A stretch of 64,000 bases of DNA from Nissolia schottii (lineage: Eukaryota; Streptophyta; Magnoliopsida; Fabales; Fabaceae), in contig QANU01076963.1 in assembly GCA_003254905.1 (NCBI GenBank), positions 827,587-891,586 of the forward strand, read 5' to 3'. Numbering within the stretch: the stretch's first letter is position 1; each line of letters starts with the position of its first letter. Positions 38,801-51,033 of the stretch are shown piece after piece. Below the pieces are notes generated by a model. It saw only the letters and a list, made by a program, of their open reading frames with translations. It did no database searches and had not been told where the DNA came from. Made by a program: the position numbers and the translations under genes.

Positions 38801-39810
38801 CAGAGTAATTAGTGCTGGATGAAAAGCAAGACATACTCGCAGTAGTAGCAGGGTCAAAATTACCTACACCCAATTCGATGAAAACAGGATTTTGATCAGT
38901 CTTGTCTTAAAAATGTCAAGAAAGATGAGACGCGGTCACATGCAGAGACAATGGAACATAAAGATCTTTTTTTCCAATAAAGCAAAAGGCAAAGGGGGGG
39001 GAAGAAAGCCAACATTGATGCCAATTATGATCGCTCCATACGGGGAAAAAAAAACGGCCACTCCTAGCAAAATTAAAATGCTTGAGCATTTAAGTAAGAG
39101 CTCATAATCTCATTTTGTCCCCCTTGCTCGCAGACCAAAAGTTAGCCCGCAATGGATAGTAAACCGCTGTGGCAGTTTCTGGCAGAATAGGCTCCTGCGT
39201 TCCTAAACCTTAATTAAACAGAACCACAAAAAAAAAATCAAAACATGACATGTCATTCGATGTCATGCATGTGTCAGCATCACAGTGTCAAAACAAGCTT
39301 GAGCACCGGCTGCACACTCTGTCTGTATGGATAGTAGTAGTTTTTAGAGATTATGATATACGGACGTACACATAGTAATATATACCAAGTTTAGTTTTAA
39401 ACGCCAGTGAAGTAAAAAGTAATGCATTAGTTTGCGATGGATTAAATGACAAGTATATAAGTAAAGGATAAATAGACTTATTAATTTTAAGTTAAGTCAA
39501 GTTGTAGTATTTAAATCGTTTTACTTCATTTGTGTCTTTGTGTTCATGTCTAACGTACAAATAATATATCTAAGAGTGAAGTTTGAATAGAAGTACTTTA
39601 TAGAGTTATAGCTCAACTACTTGATCAATAAGCTTTTAATGGTGGCAAAAAAAAATTAAATATTATTCACCTTGAAGTTCGCTGCCGTAAGTTCTACAAA
39701 AATATATTAATATTAAAAAATTGACAGATGATTTCCTCTATATATATTTTGAATTTTAATATAAGTTGTCTAAGCATTAGCATAGTCTTTCAGAAGGGTT
39801 GTAGTTTTTG

Positions 39811-39852
39811 ATACCTTTGTTTTTTTTTTTTTTGGTCAACAATACCTTTGTT
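39811..39852 (-). mobile_element. Severely 5'-truncated retroposon scar
   Basis: ATACCTTTGTT occurs at 39811-39821 and 39842-39852. Between them, on the minus strand, is a TGTTGACC-like end followed by an A run. Short tail plus poly(A) plus 11-base duplication is the signature of target-primed insertion of a SINE or LINE end. Confidence 0.45.
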
Positions 39853-40258
39853 AGCTTAGACTTCAGATTGCTTGGCTGATGCAACCTGGCATTATAGACC
39901 TGGATCTCTACTCGGTAATTTCTTTTGGGCCTAGGCCTTGCAACTTATTATAAAAAATCATAATATAATAAAATATTGTTAAAAATATATTACTTTAGGC
40001 TATCGTAAAAAATTTGAAAGGTGAGAAAATTTGTGGAAGAAACTGTCTAGATGTAAAATTCATAACTAATTTATAGATATTTCATAATGAGATGGCTTGA
40101 CGAAGAAACTACTATTGTTATTTTTTGTTGGTCAGAGGAAGAAAGTATTAAACAAGTTAAATGCACAAATAGGTAATGTATAAAAATGGGCCCACCTACT
40201 AGACACGACTCATGGATTGGGGAGAAAGGCCCACAAAAAAAATTAAATCAGTAAACCT

Positions 40259-40488
40259 TAACAGATTCTGTTCTGCAGCCATGAACTTGTGCAACAAGAG
40301 GAATCGTAGTAACAGCAGAAGAGAGAATTTGTGAAAGAAGAACTTGAATTTATTTTAGGTGGCAGTGTGCCATTTATATACAATGAGGTAGCTTGTGCTT
40401 GAAGCAAGCTGGCATAACTAACTCAATAACTGAATTCTAACAAACTAACAACTAACTAGATATTAAATTAAAAGTGTACACACTATTA
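40259..40488 (-). repeat. 3' LTR of copia element 1
   Basis: Pairs with 44166-44395 at about 96-97% identity by eye. Confidence 0.92.
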
Positions 40489-43400
40489 CCCCCCTAAACT
40501 TGGAGCTAGGTTCAAAGATGTTCAGCAGCCCAAGTTTGTTGTGCAGAGAATTAAAGATGGAAGGAGGCAGTGGTTTAGTTAGTATATTAGCTAGTTGGAG
40601 CTTAGAAGGGATAAGCAACAGACGAATGAATCCTTCATGGACCTTGTCTCTAACCAAGTGGCAGTCGAGCTCAATGTGCTTAGTTCTTTCATGGAAGGCA
40701 GGGTTTCGAGCAATCTGAATGGCAGATGCATTATCACAGAAAATCACAGCAGTCTTGTGATACGTGATGCCAAAATCCTGCAAGAGATATGACAACCATT
40801 GGAGCTCGCAGGTGACAACTGCCATGGCCCTGTACTTGGCTTCACAAGAAGACCTAGAGATGGTGGCTTGTTTCTTTGATTTCCAGCTGAGGAGGGAGGC
40901 CCCTAGGTATACACAGTACCCTGTGGTTGACCTTCTGGTATCCAGGCAGCAACCTAATGGTAGAAGCAACCTGATGGTAGACATCTTTGCAACTGGACTG
41001 AATATGTCAAGATAGTCAATCCCATGAGTTTGGGTGAAACCTTTGGCAACTAGGCGCACTTTGAATTTTTCAATGGTGCCATCAGCTTTGAGCTTTATTT
41101 TGTATACCAATTTGCAACCTATAGGGACCTTGCCAGGAGGGAGATCAACAACTTCCCAAGTGTTGTTCTGTTGCAATGCTTCAATTTCATCCTGCATAGC
41201 ATCTTCCAGCACTCTTCTTTAACAGCTACAGCATAACTAGTAGGTTCAGTAGCAGTGGTAAGGTTCAAGGCAAATTGCCTATGTGTGGGGGATAGAGAAT
41301 CATAACCAACAACTGAGCTCAGAGGGTAATGAGTGCAGAAACCAGCTTCTGAACAAGTAAGATCAGATGAAGCATAATTCAGGAGGCTCCAATGATAATC
41401 CCTGAGGTAAGATGGTGGATGCCTAAGTCTGCTAGATTTTCTAGCTAGAACTTCAGGCACATAAGCATCGGCTTCAGTAGGCAGCACAGCAGGGGGTAGA
41501 TGAGGAGAAGTAGGGACAGAACCAGGAGCCAAATTATCATAGAAGAGGTCATCATTTGTTGATGATACAACAGGAAATGCTAGTCCACCACTTTTTGTAG
41601 GCTGTTCAGGGTAAGGGAGGTCATGCAAGGGGAAATAGTTCTCATAAAAAATGACATTCCTGCTAAGGAAAACTTCCTTTGAGGTCAGATCATACAATAG
41701 AAACCTTTTGATGCCATATTTGTATCCTAGGAAGGCACATTTCCTAGCTTTGTTGTCCAGTTTGGTTCTGTGTCTGGTGAGGGTGTATGCATAGGCTAGA
41801 CATCTAAAAACCTTGAGAAATATCAGATTTGGATCCTTGTTGTGAAGGATAGCATAAGGGGATAGCAATTGAGAACTTTTAGAGGGAATCCTATTTATTA
41901 GGTAGCAGGCTTGCATCACAGCAAAAGACCAGAAGCAATGAGGCATATTAGATTGAAAAATCAAAGATCTAGCAACATTGAGCAAGTGCTGATGTTTTCT
42001 CTCAACCATAGCATTTTGTTGTAGTGTTTCCACACAACTAAGCTGGTGAATTATACCCCTAGCAGTATAAAATTTAGCCATAGTAAACTCTGGCCCATTA
42101 TCTGATCTGGCCACTTTAACCAATTTGTTAAAATGAGTGGCAATCATAATGATGAACGCCCTTAAGGATGGAGATGCCTTAGCGTTAGATTTCAATAAAT
42201 AAATCCAAGTATGTCTACTTCTGTCATCAACTATGGTTAGAAAATACCTATGCCCTTGTATTGAAATAGTTGGAATAGGCCCCCATATATCCACATGCAA
42301 CAAATCAAAGACTTCAGCAGCAATAGAATTACTTAGAGAGAAAAGAATAGTCTTTTGCTTGGAAAAATGACAAACATCACATGGCATATTCCTTTTACAA
42401 GCAGGTACAAATGTATGTATATTATGCAACAATTTCAACTTGTCTGAACCTAAGTGCCTAACCTATAGTGTCATAGGTCAAATTTATCAACAGAAACAGA
42501 ATTGGCTGCAGGGCTCACAACAGTGGTGATAGCACAATCAGAGGGCTCTAATGCAAGGTTATCAAGGATGTACATGCCTGCATTTGCTCTAGCATGTCCA
42601 ATCGGGCTCAAGCTGAGCATGTCCTAAATAATGCATTCATCATAGGACAAGGTGAGTCTACATTCCAAATCGGCACAAAGCTGACTAACAGATATTAGAT
42701 TAAATTTGAAATGTCGCAGGAATAATACATTTGCTAGACAGAATCTGGAATTAAATTGCACAGTGCCTAAATGAGATGGGTATAATATGTGTCCACTTGG
42801 CAGATCGATTGCAAAAGGAAGGCTCAGCTGTCTATAGGATTTGAAGTAGGCCAAAGAGCTACAAATATGGTGCGTGGCCCCTAAGTTTAGAATCCATGAA
42901 ACAGTACCTGTGGTTGGAGCAAGAGTAGAGGCATTGTTAGCTTGGATAAGGTTGGCTTGGATCCGTCCAGAATTAGCCTGAGACGGTTGAATCAGGGCCA
43001 AGAGATTCTGATACTGTTTAAATGTGAAAGTGAATGGTTGTTGGACATCTGAACCTGCAGCAACCACAGCATTTGCAGTAGCCTTTTTGGACTTCCAACC
43101 TGGAGGGTACCCATGTTTCTTATGACACTCGTCCACTGTATGGCCTTTATAGCCACAAAATGTGTATTTCTTGCCCTGTTACTTGGGATTAGAGTGATCA
43201 TAAGATGATTGCTTAGCATTAGAAGGAACATATTGGGGCTTGTTAACATAGTTCAATAGTAATTTCGCCTCAAAACTTGTCTCATAAGCAAGCTGGCGTT
43301 CATGCTGAAGCACAAGGGAGAAAATTTTGTTCAATGGTGGAAGGGTGTCCATGATAGTACCTGAGACCAAACCGTATGAAATGATTCGTTAAGCCCCTTC

Positions 43401-44008
43401 AGAAATTTTATTGCCGAATCAACATTCATTCTGGATTTCAACTCAGTAATAACTCCACATGAACATGGGACTGCCCACGTACAGGAAGGCATTGGCCTGA
43501 AAACATCTAATTCGTCCCAATACATTTCCAGATCGATGAAAAATGCAGTAATAGATGCATCACCTTGTCGTAAAGCAGCTATCTCTTCATGGAGGTCGGC
43601 GATGCGAAGAATGTCACCCTGAGAGAACCTTTCCTTCAATTCACTCCAGACCTCATGCACTTTATCGAGCCATAGGACACTTTGCGCGATTGATGGCTCC
43701 ACAGCCCGAATGATCCACGACAAGACCATGTGGTTGCACCTTTCCCACTGGTTGAACAGAGCGAAATCAGGAGCAGGCATCAAAATAGAGCCATCGATGA
43801 ATTTCACCTTGTTTTTGGATAGAAGCGCCATACTCATGGCGCGTGACCAGCCATGATAATTGGCGCCATTGAGGAGTGTGGACACCAAGATCAAAGATGG
43901 ATTTTCATTAAGGTAAAGGTAATAGGGGGAAGAGTAATCTTGAGATGGATCAAGATTTGTCATTTGTGAGTTAATGGAGGAAAATTCGTGGCCAAGATTT
44001 GCTGCCAT
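40463..44008 (-). pseudogene. Copia gag-pol remnant, RT deleted
   Basis: Gag starts at 44008 (MAANLGHEFSS) and has the copia gag block NGANYHGWSRAM. After frameshifts comes a zinc-knuckle remnant (VDECHKKHGYPPGW, about 43100). The protease site reads WILNLGATHH instead of the usual D-S-G. Integrase at about 41700-42440 keeps HVDIWGPI, DDRSRHTWIY and ARSDNGPEF. RT starts ([37 protein letters not shown]) but after STIRLL jumps near 40950 into RNase H ([37 protein letters not shown]). The YVDD active-site block is gone. Not autonomous. Confidence 0.9.
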
Positions 44009-44165
44009 TGATGTGTCTAAGAAAATGAAAGAAAGTGCAGGAAAATGAAGGAAAATGCAGAGAACAAGCTAATCGAACTTCAGCAGCAACGAAGTAAATC
44101 GCTGTAGGGAAGAGGAAGAATGAAAAATAGAAGTGAGAGCGAAAGCGTTGAAGCGAATGATACCA

Positions 44166-44395
44166 TAACAGATTCTATTCTGCAACCATGAACTTGTGCA
44201 GCAAAAGGAATCGCAGTAACAGCAGAAGAGAGAATTTGTGAAAGAAGAATTTGAATTTATTTCAGGTGGAAGTGTGCCATTTATATACAATGAGGTAGCT
44301 TGTGCTTGAAGCAAGCTGGCATAACTAACTCAATAACTGAATTCTAACAAACTAACAACTAACTAGATATTAAATTAAAAGTGTACACACTATTA
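44166..44395 (-). repeat. 5' LTR of copia element 1
   Basis: Followed on the minus strand directly by the TGGTATCA primer binding site. Confidence 0.92.
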
Positions 44396-44400
44396 AACCT

Positions 44401-44507
44401 CAAGAAGCATAAGCAGCAGGTCCATGAGCTAGAGCGTCATAGCTAGAAGCAGCTCAATCGTTTAAGATTCGTGTATGGGAATCATGGCTCATGAGATTGG
44501 AAAAGTT
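44401..44507. other. Host DNA between the two copia elements
   Basis: About 107 unique bases separate the two insertions. One plus-strand frame encodes a short charged stretch (LKKHKQQVHELERHS-stop) that could be chance or an old coiled-coil exon. Too short to call. Confidence 0.3.
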
Positions 44508-44512
44508 TTACA

Positions 44513-44957
44513 TGTAAGTTGTGATTTTTCAATTGATCAATTCATGGAAACAACGATCTTGAAATTTATGATTATCACAGTGCATATAAGATTAAAAGCG
44601 AGAGGCACATACCTGGATCTATATCGTGATAGGATGGAATTGATAAATTCTTTTCCCCTCTCTTCCTTTGATCCTTTCAACCCTTTCTGATGGTGAGAAG
44701 AACGTTTTCTTTGGCAGACCTCAAACCCTAATGTTTTCTGGATTCTTTGGAATCCTTAAACCCTTTCTCTTTTTCTTTGAGTAAAGCCATCTTAATTATA
44801 AGGGAGAGGGGAGGGTCGGTTTTATTAAAATACCCCCCACTAACTCTATCATATCTTATAGAATCAATTGCCATCATCTTGATTCCCTTTAATTAGAGTT
44901 AGTATCACTATAAGTTACAGGGACCATATCTTTATGAGATTATGAAATAATCTTACA
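44513..44957 (-). repeat. 3' LTR of copia element 2
   Basis: 445 bases, intact length; includes about 138 bases absent from its partner. Confidence 0.9.
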
Positions 44958-45309
44958 ATCTCCCACTTGGTCCATGTGACGACTTGAAGATCCAATAATT
45001 ATAAGCGCGCACTTTACATTGGAGAACTCAAGTCATCTTCTTTTATTGAATTGAGCTGGTTGAATCATGGCAGTCAATGTCAATTAAGACGACATGTTTC
45101 CTTCCATGTATCACAAGCAACTCAACCCAAATAGCTTTAATCAAGGCATATTATGACCTTTGACTTTAATGTCCATAACATGTTATCACACAGAACAATA
45201 CATGTACATAATATGATGTGAATAACAAATAAATAAATAGAAACATAACTTTAATGGAATTCATAAGTGTCATAACAATACGAGCAAGATCCACACATAT
45301 GTATACATA

Positions 45310-48300
45310 TCAATCTAACAAGGACTTATCAATAATGCCCATACTTTTAACATGACCAGAAAACGTTTTGGGCGGCAACCCTTTGGTTAGCTGATCCATT
45401 ATCATTGATCCTGTACCAATATGCTCAATTGACACTTTTTGTTTCTGCACTTCTTCCTTAACTGACAAGTACTTTAAATCCATGTGTTTTTCACCCTTGG
45501 AATACTTGTCATTCTTCGAGAAGAAGACAACTGCGGAATTATTACAACAAATTCTTAGCGGCCTAACGATGCTGTCGACAACACTAAGCCCCAAGACAAA
45601 ATTCCGTAACCATAATGCATGAACTGTGGCCTCAAAGCATGCCACAAATTCAGCCTCCATAATAGAAGTAGCGATGATAGACTATTTCCCACTTTTCCAT
45701 GAAACAGCCCCTTCAGCTAGTAGAAGGACATAACCAAATGTGGATTTCCTGAAGTCTATACACCCTGCATAGTTTGAATCTGAGTAGCCAACTACTTCAA
45801 GGCTATTTGATTTTCTGTAAGTGAGCATGTAATCCTTGGTGCCTTGCAAATACCTAAGGACCTTCTTTGCAGCTTTCCAGTGGTTTATTCCGAGATTACT
45901 TTGATACCGGCTCAACATTCCAACAACAAAACTTATATCTGGTCAAGTGCATGTTTGAGCGTACATCAAGCTCCCAACCACAGAATCATAAGGGATACAC
46001 TCCATTTCTTTACGTTCTAATTCATTTTTGGGACTTTGCATTTGGATAAACTTATCTCCCTTCTGGATTGGAACTATTCCTGAAGTGCAACTTTCCATTC
46101 TAAATCTCTCTAACACTTTATTGATATAGCCCTTCTGAGACAATCCCAATACTCCTTGTGATCTTTCACGGAATATTTTTATTCCAATCACATAGGATGC
46201 CTCACCCATATCTTTTATTTCAAACTTGTTAGAGGGAAATTTCTTTACATCATGTAACAAGCCAACATCATTCGCAGCAAGAAGAACATCGTCAACGTAC
46301 AGAACTAATATAATAAACTTGCTCTCACTGACCTTCATGTATATACACCGATCAACAGTGTTCTCTACAAAACTGTATGACAAGATAGTATTATTAAACT
46401 TAAGATACCATTGTAGGGAGGCTTGTTTCAGTCCATATATTGACTTCTTTAATTTACACACCAAATTTTCTTTTCCTGTGATCAAAAACCCTTCAGGTTG
46501 ATCCATATAGACCTCTTCTTCCAAGTCACCATTAAGAAAGACGGTCTTTACATCCATTTGGTGAAGCTCTAGGTCATAATGAGCCACCAAGGCCATAACA
46601 ATTCTCAAAGAGTCCTTCTTGGAAACTGGAGAGAATGTCTCTTTGTAATCAATGCCGTTATTTTGAGTGTAACCTTTGGCGACAAGTCTAGCCTTATATC
46701 TTTCAATGTTGCCTTTCGAGTCTAGTTCGGTCTTAAAGACCCATTTACAACCAACTCGCTTTGAACCTTCCGGCAACTTGACTAGATCCCAAACCTTATT
46801 GGCATCCATTGATTTCAACTCTTCTTTCATAGCATTGAGCCACTTTTCAGAATTTTCACATTTCATGGCTTGTCTGAACTAGACTGGATCTTTATCAATG
46901 CTTAAGTCACATTCATGCTCAGGTGAATAAACCATATAGTCATCTGAAATAGCTGATCTTTTTTGTCTTTCAGACTTTCTTAAAGGTATTACTTACGGTT
47001 CATCCACCATTTGCTCATTAGTGACTTGCACATCATTGGTTGGTTCATTATCCATATGATCATCTTGTAGGTTTGGAACATTAATTTGTTGCCCTAGATT
47101 GTTGTGTGACTTTGATACAACAAAAGGGACAACAACCTGAGGAGAAACACTACGTGTAGGGATTTCTACATGGTTCTCTTGAATATCCACCTTTCGTGAT
47201 TCCTCACTCCCACTGAACTGACCATTTTCAAGGAACCTACCATTACCAGACTCAACTATTCTCGTACTATGATTAGGGCAATCAAATATGTACCCCTTTG
47301 ACTTTTCAGGATAGCCGATAAAATAACCACTAGCAGTTCTTGCATCGAGCTTCCTTTCATGTGGATTATATACCATTACTTCTGCCGGGCAACCCCAAAC
47401 GTAAAGGTGCCTCAAACTGGGTTTCCTTCCTGTCCATAGTTCATAAGGAGTCTTAGGAACTGCCTTACTAGGAACCCTGTTAAGCATATACGCAGATCTT
47501 AATGCATATATCCACAATGATGGAGGTACATTACTATGATTTATCATGCTCCTAACCATTTCCATAAGAGTACGATTCCGCCTTTCAGCTACACTGTTTG
47601 GTTGTGATGTACCGGGAATTGTGTACTGTGCACATATGCCCTGACTTTCGAGGAACTTTGCAACTGGACTAGGACATTTTCCTCTTTCATTGAACTTCTC
47701 ATAATATTCACCACCTCTATCAGACCTCACAACCTTTACTTTTCTATCCAACTGTCTTTCCACCTCATTAATGAACGTCTCAAAGACGTCCACTGATCGA
47801 GACTTTTCATGCAGTAGATACAAATAACAATAATGTGAGAAGTCGTCAATAAAAGTGATGAAATACCTTTCACCACCCTAAGATAGAGTGTCAAAGGGAC
47901 CACATATGTCAGTGTGTATCAACTCAAGGAGTTGACTGCTTCTCGTGGTAGGACCTTTCGATATATGCTTGGTTTGCTTGCCTTTAATGCAATCCACACA
48001 TATATCCCAGTCATCAAAATCCAATTGAGGTAAGATTTCACTTTTCACTAACCTCAACATCCTTTCTTTGGAAATGTGACCTCCTTTTATGCCATAAGAA
48101 AGCAGAATTCTCATTACGTGCAACATACTTACTACTATTACTGTGTTCAACATGAAACAAAGATTCAATAAAATTAACATCAACCCACTTCCCAAGCATG
48201 ATAGAGGTTTTTAGTTCTTCTTATGGGCTGGATCGAAAGAAATTTCTGCATAACATGCGACACATGAGTAGTTGCACTTACTACCTGGCTTAGACTTGCT

Positions 48301-48944
48301 GTTATCAGCTCTATCATGAAATATGGCATGGAGAGAGTGATCCTTCATCTTCTTTAACCTCCCTTCCTCTTCAACCAACATGGCCTTAATTTTCTGAAAT
48401 TTCATTTTTTCTTAATGGTGTTGTAATTCACCTAGAATTGGCCAAACTCAGGAGGAAGTGAGTTCATCATGAACTGTACTAGAAAGGACTCACTCACATC
48501 CATGCCCATTGATTTCAGTTTTGCTGATAAATTTTCCATTCCAGTCACATGATCATGAATGGGTTGTGACCAATCAAATTTCTTGTTCGCCAACTCATTC
48601 ATCAAGCTGCTCACAATGGACTTGTCAGTAATGTCTGATTGAGAGTATTCCTTAATTTTTGCCATGAATGCCTTAGCATCTTATGTCTTAGGCATAGATG
48701 GTTTAACATTATCAGTCAATGTTATTCTCATCAAGCTCACACTCAGCCAGTTAGACTTTTCGCAAGCATGATAGAGGTTTTTATCCTCTTCTGAACTAGT
48801 CTCAGTAATGGCTGCGGTTTTATCCATTATTAATGTGAGTTCCAAATCCATAAAGCCCAATTGGAAGTGAATTTGTTCAGACCACTCATCATAATTCAAC
48901 CCATTGAACTTGACAATACCATTGACTGCACCATACAAGTTCAC
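45310..48944 (-). pseudogene. Copia gag-pol remnant with intact RT core motif
   Basis: Gag from about 48944 (GIVKFNGLNYDEWSEQI, then QSDITDKSIVSSLMNELANKKF). A degenerate cysteine cluster lies near 48260, and the protease appears largely deleted. Integrase zinc region CVDCIKGKQTKH is at about 47970-48010; integrase core at 46993-47823 has VVRSDRGGEY, GTSQPNSVAERRNRTL and YELWTGRKPSLRHL. RT at 45943-46866 keeps MDVKTVFLNGDLEEEVYMDQP and LVLYVDDVLL. RNase H at 45310-45918 has SDSNYAGCIDFRKST, an in-frame stop after SWKSGK, then EAEFVACFEA and DQLTKGLPPK. TNT1-94-like copia. Disabled by several stops. Confidence 0.9.
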
Positions 48945-49144
48945 GGAAGCCGCAAGATTTTATACAAGCTCATACATTAATGCTTTGAGTAACTTTAATA
49001 GATTCAAACAACAACTTTCATTTATGTATTTAAGTTCAACTTTGGGTGATACTTAAATCCATAATTTCAAAATATAATATATATATCAACCACACTCAAG
49101 CCAACATGTATGTTATCTTTGGATATACAAACACGTCCAACAAG

Positions 49145-49407
49145 TATGTCAATATGTCACCATAATATTATTAATTATGAGCAATGGTTCACCTTTGGGC
49201 AACCTGCTAGCATAATAATTAATGATTCCTTTATTTAATTGTGAATAATCACAAAATAAATTTACTAAATATTAACCTCTTACAGTTATGTCAATATGTC
49301 ATTATAATATCATTAATTATAAGCAATGGTTCACCTTTAGGCAACCTTCTAGCATAATAATTAATGATTCCTTTATTTAATTCATTAATCATTAACTTGT
49401 TACAGTT
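49145..49407. repeat. 142-base tandem duplication in copia leader
   Basis: Unit 1 at 49145-49286, unit 2 at 49287-49407. Shared landmarks TATGTCAATATGTCA, GCAATGGTTCACCTTT and AATTAATGATTCCTTT repeat at 142-base spacing; unit 2 lacks about 21 bases near its end. Confidence 0.88.
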
Positions 49408-49989
49408 AATTTTCGTACTGGCTAAAATATTAATTTCTAGCCCAAAAACTTCATTAGCCCATCCTAATTTTTGTTTGCATTTCAGAAAACAAAACGGGCC
49501 CATTCAGCAAAACAATAACATAGACAGAAAATATTTGATTTAACATCAAAACAAAAAGGGCCCATGATCCTTTATTTGCCCACTTTAACAAAACAAAAAA
49601 AAAATGACAAGGGCCCTCAGCTTTTTGATCTTTTGTGAGCCCATCAGACAAAATTTCAATGAAATTTTGAGCCCATTTTCTTCAAAACAAACCCATTCCC
49701 GTTTTGACAAAATGGCCCATCCAAAAAATTCAGTTTGTGTTTTGCCAATAAACCAGTGGCCCATTCAGCAAAATAAAATAATAAACCTGTTATGACCAAA
49801 AATGGTCTATACACAAAACAGAAAGTTTTGTGCCGCATACACAATTAAAAACAATCCACTTGCTTTAACCAATGACCAAAATATAATGCATCAGCCCATT
49901 ATACTTCAAACAAAGAATTTGTTTTGACCCAAAAGAAACCACATGGCCCATTCATAAAACAAAAATTGTTTCTGAAAAAAAAAAGGAAA

Positions 49990-50335
49990 TTGCAGAAGCA
50001 ACAGCACCGTGGAGACGGCAGCAGCACCAGTATGGCGTTCCCCCCGCCGCCGCCCCTGCCGCCCGTACATGCGCCGGACGCGCTGTGGCTCCCTCCGCCG
50101 CGGCTTCCACAAGGACTCGCCTTCACGTCCTCCGCAGGAAACGCAGCAGCAACCGCGGGACGCGTCGACGACGGTGGCGCAACCAGTGCGAAGCCAGAAA
50201 CCTTCAGCCACGCTCGCGGAAGCCTCCCTAGCCGCCATCGAGCCATCACCGCTCTCTCATGTCGCCGCCTTTGGAGGCGGATGCGGCGCCCCCGGCAAGA
50301 GCAGCAGGCGAAACACCATAACTCCCTCATTAATG
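49990..50335. other. GC-rich block inside copia 2 leader
   Basis: About 345 bases rich in CCGCCG and GGCGAC triplets in an otherwise AT-rich element. Long open frames exist on both strands but are low-complexity Arg/Pro/Gly/Ala and look compositional. May be captured host sequence or element leader. Confidence 0.5.
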
Positions 50336-50725
50336 GCCGCACAACAACTGCGATACTTTACTCACGGAATTTACTGGATCCAGAAAAGTATAAGAAAACA
50401 ATCAATCATACACATACATCCAAGGTTTAAGGCACTGTCAGTCTTTACCTATAAGACTTTAATTTTGGAGTTTGATATTTCAAAAATTGCAATTTAAAAC
50501 CAAAAGTATCCAAACATGAATTTATCTATAGAATCTACTAGTACAGGTTCATCTTGTAGATCCGTGAAAAACATTATATTCCGTAAAGAAGAAAAAATCA
50601 TTTATATTCCCAAATTCCCAATTCAATTTAGGGTTCATGTAATTTTGGGAAAAATGCAATAAACAATTAAATAACATAATTTTAAGATAATCATAAATTC
50701 CATAACCAAAAGCTTTGATACCACA

Positions 50726-51033
50726 TGTAAATTGTGATTTTCCAATTGATCAATTCATGGAAACAACGATCTTGAAATTTATAATTATCACAGTGTATAT
50801 AAGATTAAAAATGAGAGACACATGGAATCCTTAAACCCTTTCTCTTTTTTTTGAGTAAAGCAATCTTATTAATTATAAGGGAGAGGGGATGGTCGGTTTT
50901 ACTAAAATACCCCTACTAACTCTATCATATCTTATAGAATCAATTGTCATCATCTTGATTCCCTTTAATTAGAGCTAGTATCACTATAAGTTATATGGAC
51001 CATATCTTTATGAGATTATGAAATAATCTTACA
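50726..51033 (-). repeat. 5' LTR of copia element 2, internally deleted
   Basis: 308 bases; after the CACAT at 50819-50823 the sequence joins GGAATCC, skipping the segment present at 44611-44748 in the other LTR. Confidence 0.9.

Larger units (their letters stand above)
34267..40258. other. Intergenic spacer, AT-rich
   Basis: No gene recognised. Besides the hAT MITE and a tiny retroposon scar, there is a moderately complex stretch at about 34760-35040 that might be an old gene fragment but has no intact frame or domain I can name. The rest is AT-rich. Confidence 0.55.
40259..44395 (-). mobile_element. Ty1/copia retrotransposon with internal deletion
   Basis: LTRs of 230 bases at 40259-40488 and 44166-44395, target duplications AACCT at 40254-40258 and 44396-44400. 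The element reads on the minus strand. Next to the 5' LTR is a primer binding site starting TGGTATCA (44158-44165, tRNA-iMet type), and next to the 3' LTR a purine tract ending in six G (from 40489). LTR termini are TAATAG...CTGTTA rather than TG...CA. At 4.1 kb it is shorter than the usual 4.5-5.5 kb because most of reverse transcriptase is missing. I counted 8 LTR differences, all in one half. Confidence 0.92.
44513..51033 (-). mobile_element. Ty1/copia retrotransposon, full-length but decayed
   Basis: LTRs at 44513-44957 and 50726-51033 share TGTAA...CTTACA termini; target duplications TTACA at 44508-44512 and 51034-51038. Minus-strand element. Primer binding site TGGTATCAAAGC at 50712-50723, two bases from the 5' LTR; purine-rich tract next to 44957. 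The 5' LTR is 308 bases against 445 for the 3' LTR because about 138 bases (equivalent to 44611-44748) are missing. A long 1.8-kb leader separates the 5' LTR from gag and holds a tandem duplication and a GC-rich block. Pol has stops and frameshifts throughout. Confidence 0.92.

Noticed and set aside
44401..44507. Charged coiled-coil-like stretch between the copia elements
   Set aside because: Under 20 codons before a stop; insufficient to call an exon.
49899..50497. Overlapping Arg/Pro/Gly-rich frames on both strands
   Set aside because: Composition effect of the GC-rich block in the copia leader; no domain.
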